From Bin87 sp965220505 (GTDB lineage: Bacteria > Chloroflexota > Dehalococcoidia > Lucifugimonadales > UBA3495): 64,000 nt of DNA. Location of the stretch: assembly GCA_965220505.1 (NCBI GenBank), contig CBDCQE010000003.1, positions 744,001-808,000 on the forward strand, given 5' to 3'. Position 1 is the first letter of the stretch; every line of letters starts with the position of its first letter. Positions 43,653-50,398 of this stretch are shown in pieces. Under the pieces are notes generated by a model. The model was not told the DNA's origin. It did not search any database and saw only the letters and a program-made list of their open reading frames with translations. Both the position numbers and the translations under genes were made by a program.

Positions 43653-44444
43653 TCAGCCCCAGACCTCGGCGGCCAAAGAGATTGCGTTCAACGCCGCCGG
43701 ATAGCCCGCGTATCCTCCGGTCTGGATCAGCACCTCCACGATTTCCTCGTTGGAGAAACCCACCCGAGGGCCGGCCCGCAGGAAGTTGCGCAACTGGCCG
43801 TCGGCCCGCAGCGCCGTCAGCGCGGCCGTGGTGCACACCACCCTGGATTTCAGGTCCAATCCCGGGCGGAAGAAGATCTCCCCGAACCCGTACTGGTAGG
43901 TGAGCACGCGCAGATCAGGCGCAAGGTCCATCAACGCGCTGTTGTAGCCTCCCTGTCCTTCAGCGCCGAAGAGCTGCTCCCGGAGTTGGCGCCCCCGCGT
44001 CTCCATCTCCTCCAGGCTGAGCTCAGGCACCTCGGTCTGCGGCGCCTCGATGCCCCGCTCACGGAAGGCCTCATGCACCAGTTCCAGGGAATTGACCGCC
44101 GAGGGAAACCCGGCGTAGAGGGAGCAGTGGATTGGCACTTCCTGGATTTCCTCCGGCCCCAACCCCAGGTTCAGCGCGCTGTGGACGTAGGTCTGAAACT
44201 GCGAAAGGCGCTGGAGGGAAGAAAGGACGGACAGCGTCGCCAGCATCCGGTAGCGGATGTCCAGACCGGGCCGGGACCACACCGCGCCGAAGATGGACTC
44301 ACCGGTAAAGTTCCTCAGGCCGGGGATACTGGCCGTCGCCCGGGGCCGTTCCCGCACCGGATACGTGCCGTGTTGCAGTCGCTCCCGTATCTCGTCGCCC
44401 TTGCGCCGGAGTTCCTCACGCCGGGATTCTTCACGATTAGTCAT
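43653..44444 (-). CDS. Tandem carboxymuconolactone-decarboxylase-like protein
   Basis: 263 aa containing two CMD/AhpD-type helical domains, each ending in the characteristic EI-x-EV-x-I-x2-x-YAGFP/YAGYP pattern (EEIQEVPIHCSLYAGFPSA and EEIVEVLIQTGGYAGYPAA). Only the first has a Cys at the site where AhpD-type peroxidases carry redox Cys, and the CxxC pair is missing, so a peroxidase role is unlikely and a gamma-carboxymuconolactone decarboxylase or related role is favoured. ATG 44444 is preceded by GGAG. A promoter-like motif shared with the MFS gene lies 36 bases upstream. Confidence 0.85.
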   Translation of the reverse strand: MTNREESRREELRRKGDEIRERLQHGTYPVRERPRATASIPGLRNFTGESIFGAVWSRPGLDIRYRMLATLSVLSSLQRLSQFQTYVHSALNLGLGPEEIQEVPIHCSLYAGFPSAVNSLELVHEAFRERGIEAPQTEVPELSLEEMETRGRQLREQLFGAEGQGGYNSALMDLAPDLRVLTYQYGFGEIFFRPGLDLKSRVVCTTAALTALRADGQLRNFLRAGPRVGFSNEEIVEVLIQTGGYAGYPAALNAISLAAEVWG

Positions 44445-44479
44445 TGCTTGTCTCCAGTTTGTGTGAGCGGGCCATCGGT

Positions 44480-44514
44480 TGACACTTGTATCAGACCGCC
44501 ACCGTTGGGACAAG
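44480..44514 (-). promoter_or_regulatory. Duplicated promoter or operator, copy upstream of the CMD gene
   Basis: Reverse complement of this segment matches 41276-41310 at nearly every position, with differences confined mainly to the spacer. It lies 36 bases before the start of the carboxymuconolactone-decarboxylase-like gene. Read as a promoter, TTGTCC and GATACA are spaced 15 apart; read as an operator, TGATACAAGTGTCA is a near-perfect dyad. Confidence 0.5.
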
Positions 44515-44629
44515 CAGCGGTGGCTCCCCCGGAGCGTTGCCCGTGCCGCCCACCCCATCTATACTCGCCACAACAACAGCATCGAAACACCGCCCGCCGC
44601 AAGCGGGCACGCCTGCCGGAGGTGAGACC

Positions 44630-45442
44630 ATGGCCACTGCGAAAGTGAACGGAGCCGAACTGTATTTCGAGGAAACCGGCAGCGGACCGCCCATCATCCT
44701 CTCCGCTGGCGGACTCCAGGGCCTGGCCAGCAGCTACCAGCCGGTGATCGAGGCGCTGTCCCAGGAGCACCGCGTGGTCGTGTATGACCGCCGCTTCGGC
44801 GGCCAGTCCCGCAGCCCCATGGTGGTGCAGACGTGGGACATGGTGTGCGACGACGTGTTCGGCCTGATGGACACCCTGGGCATCGAGCAGGCCTATCTCG
44901 GCGGCGGCTCCTTTGGGGCGGCCATCTCCCTGGGCTGCGCCGTGCGCCGGCCCGAGCGGGTGCGCGCCATCTTCCCGTCGAACATCGCCGGCGGCGTCAT
45001 CTGCGACGCCTACCTGGCCGCCAAACTGTTCAAGAGCATGGACTGGGCCGAGAACCACGGCATCGGGGCGATCATCGACGCCTTCGATCCCGACGACCGC
45101 TTCTCACCCTTCAGCCCCGAGCTGGCCCAGACCGACGCCGACTACCGCGCGAACCTGGAGGCCATGCCCACTGAGGACTTCATCCAGGTGATGCGGGACA
45201 CCATTTACGCCCTCTTCGACGGCCCGTACCTGACCCTGGGCATGACCGAAAAGGCGCTCAAGAGCGTATCCGTTCCCGCCATGGTCATGCCGGGCAACAA
45301 CGACGTCCACCCCCGCGGCCTGGCCGAGGCCGTCCACCGCCTGGTCCCCAACTGCCGCTGGGCCGAAGTCCGCCCCCACAGCGAAGAGCCGGAAAAGTAC
45401 ACTAGGCGCGTGCTGGGGTTTTTGGCGGAGGTGGAGGGTTGA
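44630..45442 (+). CDS. Alpha/beta hydrolase
   Basis: 270 aa of the MhpC/dienelactone-hydrolase-like alpha/beta fold. The ETGSGPPIILSAGG opening, the nucleophile elbow GGGSFGAAIS (Ser), the acid near MPGNNDVHPRG and a His in the C-terminal part give the expected triad, though the His assignment is less clear (RPHSEEP). ATG 44630 follows CGGAGGTGAG. It reads away from the CMD gene and shares no operon with it. Substrate unknown; ring-cleavage product hydrolases are the nearest functional group by neighbourhood. Confidence 0.85.
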   Translation: MATAKVNGAELYFEETGSGPPIILSAGGLQGLASSYQPVIEALSQEHRVVVYDRRFGGQSRSPMVVQTWDMVCDDVFGLMDTLGIEQAYLGGGSFGAAISLGCAVRRPERVRAIFPSNIAGGVICDAYLAAKLFKSMDWAENHGIGAIIDAFDPDDRFSPFSPELAQTDADYRANLEAMPTEDFIQVMRDTIYALFDGPYLTLGMTEKALKSVSVPAMVMPGNNDVHPRGLAEAVHRLVPNCRWAEVRPHSEEPEKYTRRVLGFLAEVEG

Positions 45443-45614
45443 TGGAGTTGACAAGACCTGCGCATCGGCGGATCCATGAATCTCACGAGCCGATTAGCAG
45501 CATTTCAGCAAACTGTGACATTTCAATCCCCCGCCCAAGATCGTTGGGGCTAACGGAGTTGAAACTGGGTCGGTATCCCATTGGCACTGTATCATCAGGA
45601 TTTTCGGAGGAGTC

Positions 45615-46739
45615 ATGACGAGCGAAGGTGTGGATTCGTCCAGCGTTGCAAAATTTGCAAGCGGCGTGGCTGAGGTCTTGAAACGCGGACCAAAAACACT
45701 CTCGGATGGCGAGGCGGTGTTGGAGCAATTGGCGTATGACATGCGACAGCAGCGTTCCCAAGGATTGGCACCGAGCGAAGTGACTATGACCGTAACCCAA
45801 TTCATGGGGCTGTTCGGCTACGAAAGGCGGGGGTCGTGGGTGAGTGGACATGTCCGGAATATTCTCGAAAAAGCGGGGCTCAGGACTGTTCCCGATTTCG
45901 AGGCTCCGTGGAGTGGCTCGGCAATTTCGATAAGATTAGACGAGCCCAGCGCAGGGCATGCGGATTCGTCTGATGATACTGACGCTACTCTGCGTATCGG
46001 AGTTTTGGATGCAGCACATATAAACGAGGGAGAAGAGGGAAAACTAGCTTCAGTTCCTCCAGACAAGCCGTTGAGCACCGCCACCACCATCATGCAACTG
46101 AACGATTTCTCTCAACTGCCGGTCATGCCAAATAAGAGCAAGCGAGATGTCAAAGGGATAATCACTTGGCAATCTATAGGAGCGAGATTGGCTTTGGGTC
46201 GAGAATGTCCTTTGGTACAAGATTGCATGGATGAATCTGTCACCCTGTCGATCAAAACACCATTGTTCGAGGCGTTGGGCACCATCGTTCGCCATGGATA
46301 CGCCCTGATCATCAACGAAAGAAACGAGGTATCCGGCATAGTGACCTCAAGCGACCTTGCTGGCCAGTTTGAAAACCTAACCGGTCCGTTTGTCCTAGTA
46401 GGTGAGATCGAAGGCCATCTCCGGCGTTTAGTCCACGGCAAATTCACCATAGATCAATTGCGCGCAGCGAGCGCTGGCTTCGAAGGAGGGAAGGAAATCA
46501 ACAGTGCAGCGGATCTGACTTTGGGAAGCTACCATGAACTTCTAAGACACCCGGAGCGTTGGAATGAGCTGGAAATCAACATCGATCGGTCAGAGTTTTG
46601 TAAGCACCTAGAGGAGGTTCGTACGATCCGCAACGACGTGATGCACTTTAACCCGGATGGAATTTCGACTGAGCGTATTTCCAAGTTGCAAAAGCTTGCG
46701 AAGTTCTTTCAGGATTTGGTGCAGATGCAGGTCATGTAG
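45615..46739 (+). CDS. CBS-domain protein with C-terminal HEPN-like motif
   Basis: 374 aa. An N-terminal 110 residues includes a helix-turn-helix-like stretch (MTVTQFMGLFGYERRGSWVS). A CBS pair follows at about 150-265, and a C-terminal helical domain contains RTIRNDVMHFNPD, a match to the HEPN ribonuclease motif R-N-x3-H (R339, H344), as in Swt1-type HEPN. CBS pairs bind adenine nucleotides, so an ATP- or AMP-gated RNase is a reasonable hypothesis. ATG 45615 follows CGGAGGAG. The gene is much less GC-rich than its neighbours, and no antitoxin or defence partner is adjacent, which suggests recent transfer. Confidence 0.7.
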   Translation: MTSEGVDSSSVAKFASGVAEVLKRGPKTLSDGEAVLEQLAYDMRQQRSQGLAPSEVTMTVTQFMGLFGYERRGSWVSGHVRNILEKAGLRTVPDFEAPWSGSAISIRLDEPSAGHADSSDDTDATLRIGVLDAAHINEGEEGKLASVPPDKPLSTATTIMQLNDFSQLPVMPNKSKRDVKGIITWQSIGARLALGRECPLVQDCMDESVTLSIKTPLFEALGTIVRHGYALIINERNEVSGIVTSSDLAGQFENLTGPFVLVGEIEGHLRRLVHGKFTIDQLRAASAGFEGGKEINSAADLTLGSYHELLRHPERWNELEINIDRSEFCKHLEEVRTIRNDVMHFNPDGISTERISKLQKLAKFFQDLVQMQVM

Positions 46740-47506
46740 AGATAGAAGATGGTTTTCGGGAACCACGAACCTTGGGCGTGGTGGCTGATATGCGAGGCTC
46801 GGCTGGTTACGAGAGTGTTGGGACTACTAAGTTTGTGCCACATTTGTGTGCCACTGTCGCACCTTGTGAGCGTATCACAGCCGCTCGGCCGTAGGACAAT
46901 CTCAAGACGCTGAATTTACCGTCAAAACGAAAACCACGCCCCATTTCCTAAATCCTCCAACTCTTTGCAAACATGTCCACCACTTTGAACCTGAGGGCGC
47001 GCCAGCGTCCTCAGGGGTGGCAGCCTGCAAGTGCCTCAGCCGGGCGCAGGGAGGTTACTTCCGGCAGTTGCGCGGGATAGCAGACGAGTGCCGGCAACAC
47101 CTGGATGCGGTCGTTGAGTTCATGGAGCAGCGCGCAGCCGACCCTCGGGTTAGCCAGGACCCGCAGTGGCCGTGGGACCTGTCAACGTACATGGCCGTGT
47201 TTACTTGAGCTCGCGGGCCATGGCCTAGGTCAACGGTCCGATGTCCGCCCGCGCCGTCCTGCGCAATCTGTCCACCATGTCCGAATCGGCCACCAGCTTC
47301 GCCAGGTCTTACCTGCACGGCGTCCGCACCAACGACACCGGTGAGTTGCCGAAGCCAGGACCGCCCTCCGGTATTCCCAGCACGGCATGCTCAGAACGCA
47401 GCAACTGGGCCTCCAACTCTGCGAACCTGGCGAGCTTGGAGAACAGCGCCCGCCAGGATTCGGGCCGCCTCCACAGCGTCCATCGAGAGGGTGAACAGCG
47501 CGGCGT
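46740..47506. other. Degenerate intergenic region with possible gene remnants
   Basis: No intact gene. On the forward strand about 47017-47208 reads a protein-like fragment (LDAVVEFMEQRAADPRV...WPWDLSTYM). On the reverse strand about 47480-47220 one frame reads a protein-like stretch interrupted by a stop (LFSKLARFAELEAQLLRSEH, later LAKLVADSDMVDRLRRTAR). Both look like eroded genes; neither is identified. The first 200 bases are AT-richer and continue the composition of the CBS-HEPN gene. Confidence 0.35.
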
Positions 47507-48643
47507 CTACCCCGCCACCAGCATCTCATCCGTGCTTATCAACGGCGACAACAGCCTCGGCGCGCCGTCGGTGACCAGCACCATGTCCTGCAGGTGCCAG
47601 CAGGGGCCGATGTGCGGCTCCAGGGCTACGACCATGCCCTCCTCCAGCACGCGGTTGCTGGACGGCACCATGTACGGTTCCTGCTGGTGCCACCACGCGC
47701 CTACGCCGTGGCCGGCCAGCGCCACGTTGCCGTCGAAGCCGGCCTCGTGGAAGGCGTCGTTGGCGAAGTGGTAGATGTCTGCCGTCCGCGCGCCGGGGAC
47801 GCACTGGTCGATGGTGCCCCGGTAGATGTCCAGCACCACCTGGTAGGTTTGCTTCTGCTCGGCTGAGGGCGCGCCCACGCAGACGGTGCGCGACTGGTGG
47901 CCGGGGTAGCCGTTGAGATATGCTACGTAGTCGTTGCGGATGATGTCGCCGGCCTCGAAGGCCAGGTCGCTCTCGCCGCCGTAGCCCACGGTGTTGCGGC
48001 TGGAGTTCAGGATGCCGTGCGTCCAGTTGGCGCCCCGCCGCAGGCAACTCTCGACGATGCGACTGTGCACCAGCCGTTCCGTGTCGCCCGGCCGCACCGT
48101 GGGCAATACCTCCAGGTACGCCTCGTCCAGCAGTTTCGCTCCGGCCTCCAGCGCCGCCACCTCCGCGGGGGTCTTGATCCAGCGCACCCGGTCCATCAGC
48201 TCGGTGCAGTCCACCACTTGTGCCCGGGGCAGCAGCCGGCAGATCTCCTCCCAGCGGTTGGCGCTGACGTAGCTCTTCTCGAACCCGATGGTCTCTTCGG
48301 CCAGCCCCAGTTGACGCAGCACGGCCGCCGCCCGCTGGTAGGGCGACTCCGCGTAGTCGTCCACCACCTCGATGCGCTCCAGCCACGAGTCGCGGCGGGC
48401 CAGCGGCGCGGCGTAGGAGTTCAGCACCAGCACCGGCTCGCCCGTGCGCGGCCAAACCAGCAGCACCTCGCGCGGCGAATCGGGAAACTCCAGGTGCCGC
48501 GCCAGTGTACCGGGATACGCGAACCCGGCCAGGTAGGTGAAGTTCTTGCCCGAGCGCGCCACCACCGCCGACACGCCCTCCTCGTCCATCAGCCGGTGCA
48601 GCCGGTCCACGTTGGCGATTATCTTGCCGAAGGCGTTGGCCAT
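47507..48643 (-). CDS. M24-fold protein, Xaa-Pro-peptidase/creatinase type, with altered metal site
   Basis: 378 aa with a creatinase-type N-terminal domain (FTYLAGFAYPG) and a pita-bread C-terminal domain. The GHGVGAWWH and ALEPHIG blocks keep the His and first Glu ligands. The first Asp is present in NDYVAYLNG, but the second is His (YPGHQSRT instead of the usual GDxTRT), and the last Glu is Gln (HLQDMVLVT instead of IED). Two of five dimetal ligands are therefore substituted, so a creatinase-like or other metal-independent hydrolase is more likely than an aminopeptidase. ATG 48643 is favoured over GTG 48652. Last gene of a four-gene CoA-metabolism operon. Confidence 0.82.
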   Translation of the reverse strand: MANAFGKIIANVDRLHRLMDEEGVSAVVARSGKNFTYLAGFAYPGTLARHLEFPDSPREVLLVWPRTGEPVLVLNSYAAPLARRDSWLERIEVVDDYAESPYQRAAAVLRQLGLAEETIGFEKSYVSANRWEEICRLLPRAQVVDCTELMDRVRWIKTPAEVAALEAGAKLLDEAYLEVLPTVRPGDTERLVHSRIVESCLRRGANWTHGILNSSRNTVGYGGESDLAFEAGDIIRNDYVAYLNGYPGHQSRTVCVGAPSAEQKQTYQVVLDIYRGTIDQCVPGARTADIYHFANDAFHEAGFDGNVALAGHGVGAWWHQQEPYMVPSSNRVLEEGMVVALEPHIGPCWHLQDMVLVTDGAPRLLSPLISTDEMLVAG

Positions 48644-48700
48644 GGAACTCACTCTCCGTGATAAGGGTTGTCGTGATTTCGTGCCGCCCGGGCCGGTAGC

Positions 48701-49189
48701 CTATTGCTCAGAAACGGGCAGGAACACCGGCAGCACCACATCCGGGTCGTCAAGGGTGGGAATGAAGGTCACCCGCACCGGCATACCGACGCTGATGTCC
48801 TCGGGCGCGACATGCAGGACGTTGCTGCACACCCGCAGGCCCTCCTGCTCCTCCAGCTCGATCATGCAGATGTTGTAGGGCGTCTGCTCCCTCTCGCGAA
48901 TCGCCGGGTGCACCGGGTGGCGCACGATCACAAAGGAGTAGACGAACCCCCGGCCGCTGACCGTCGTCCAGTCGTATTGCAGCGACGAGCATTCGGGACA
49001 CATCGGCGTGGGCAAATGGCGGAACCGCCCGCAGGCGGCGCACCGCTGGATCCGAAGCTCGCCGGCCCGCGTGCCTTGCCAGAACCCCTGCTCGTAATCA
49101 GGGATGCGCTCCAGGTCGGGCAGCGGCAGGCCCTCCAACGGCTTGGTCATCGACGGCGACTTGGCGACCGGCTCCGTCTGCTGGGTCAT
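48701..49189 (-). CDS. DUF35 zinc-ribbon and OB-fold protein
   Basis: 162 aa. An N-terminal amphipathic helix (YEQGFWQGTRAGELRIQRC) leads into a zinc ribbon with CAAC and CPEC, then an acyl-CoA-binding-type OB fold (GRGFVYSFVIVRHP). DUF35 proteins pair with SCP2-type thiolases, for example as the partner of aldol-lyase thiolases in steroid side-chain degradation. Here the thiolase gene ends 12 bases upstream on the same strand, fitting such a complex. ATG 49189 follows GAGGT. Confidence 0.9.
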   Translation of the reverse strand: MTQQTEPVAKSPSMTKPLEGLPLPDLERIPDYEQGFWQGTRAGELRIQRCAACGRFRHLPTPMCPECSSLQYDWTTVSGRGFVYSFVIVRHPVHPAIREREQTPYNICMIELEEQEGLRVCSNVLHVAPEDISVGMPVRVTFIPTLDDPDVVLPVFLPVSEQ

Positions 49190-49201
49190 TGCAGTACCTC
49201 G

Positions 49202-50392
49202 CTATCCCCGGCGGATTATTACCGCGCCGCTAAGCTGGGCGACGCTGCTGCACGACAGCACCCGGTTGATGGTTTTGTGCGGCGGCTGCGCGGTGGAATC
49301 CCCTCGGATCAGGCGCACCGCCTCCTGCACGTGGGTCAGGCCGTGGATGTACGCCTCGGAGTGGTTGCCGCCGTGGGTGTTCACCGGCAGCATCCCGTCG
49401 AACCGGATGTTCTCGCCGCCCTCCACGAAGTCCTTGGCCTCGCCCGGCGGCACAAACCCGTAGGTCTCCAGGTTGATCAGGCAGAAGGGTGTGAAGTGAT
49501 CGTAGAACATCATCGCGTCCATGTCCGACGCGCTCAGGCGGGCCCGCGCCCACAGGTCCCGCGCCGTGTGCTCCGATTCCGCCACCGCCAGATCGGGCCG
49601 GTAGATGATGCCGTCGTTCCGTGGGCCGGAGCCCTGGGCAGCCGCCTCCACCAGAGTCAGGGTGTCGGAGTGACGCAGTTCCCGCGCCCGCTCCGCGGTG
49701 GTTATCACCACCGCCGCGGCACCGTCGTTCTCCTGGCAGAAGTCCAGCACGTGCAGCGGGTCCACCACCATGCGGGAGTTCTGATGATCGTCGATGGTGA
49801 TGGGCTCTCGGCGCAGCGCCCGGGGGTTGCGTGACGCGTGCTCCCGCAGGGTGACCGCGACCCACCCGAAGTGGCGGCTGGTGGCCCCGTATTCGTGCAT
49901 GTACCGCCGCACGAACATACCGAAGCGGTGCGCCGGCGCCATGTTGCCCCATGGCACGGCGAAACTGTCCGCCCCGCCGGGTATGCTCTCCGGACCCCGC
50001 GCTCGCCCCAGACGCACGCCGGAGCGCAGGTTGGCGGCGCGGAAACACACCACGTAGTTGGCATAACCCGCCGCTATGGCCGCCGCCGCGTGTCCCACCG
50101 TGGCGTTGCCCGCGCCGCCGCCGTAGGAGATCGACTCCCAGTGGCGCAGGTTCTTGATGCCCAGGGACTGCGTCAGCAGCGTCTCGTGGTTCGACTCCAT
50201 GTCGTAGCGGATCAGGCCGTCGATGTCCTGCGGCGAAATGCCAGCGTCGTCGCAGGCCGCCTTGATGGCCTCGGAGGCCAACTGCAACTCGCTGCGGCCC
50301 GAGTTCCACGAGAACTCCGTCTCGCCGATGCCGACGATCGCGGCCTTATCCCGGATGCCGTTGGTGTCGGCGGGGATGATGTTGGGCGCCAT
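49202..50392 (-). CDS. SCP2/Ltp-type thiolase-like protein
   Basis: 396 aa, thiolase fold. It opens AAIVGIGETEFSW and has the ENDGAAAVVITTAERA block and a C-terminal NTHGGNHSEAY motif. Where degradative thiolases carry the acyl-accepting Cys, this protein reads SYGGGAGN, so it lacks that Cys, as do the lipid-transfer/aldolase members (Ltp2 type) that work with DUF35 proteins. A retro-aldolase rather than true thiolase role is inferred. ATG 50392 lies 6 bases after the upstream gene's stop, with GAGGA inside that gene, so translation is coupled. Confidence 0.88.
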   Translation of the reverse strand: MAPNIIPADTNGIRDKAAIVGIGETEFSWNSGRSELQLASEAIKAACDDAGISPQDIDGLIRYDMESNHETLLTQSLGIKNLRHWESISYGGGAGNATVGHAAAAIAAGYANYVVCFRAANLRSGVRLGRARGPESIPGGADSFAVPWGNMAPAHRFGMFVRRYMHEYGATSRHFGWVAVTLREHASRNPRALRREPITIDDHQNSRMVVDPLHVLDFCQENDGAAAVVITTAERARELRHSDTLTLVEAAAQGSGPRNDGIIYRPDLAVAESEHTARDLWARARLSASDMDAMMFYDHFTPFCLINLETYGFVPPGEAKDFVEGGENIRFDGMLPVNTHGGNHSEAYIHGLTHVQEAVRLIRGDSTAQPPHKTINRVLSCSSVAQLSGAVIIRRG

Positions 50393-50398
50393 CACCTG

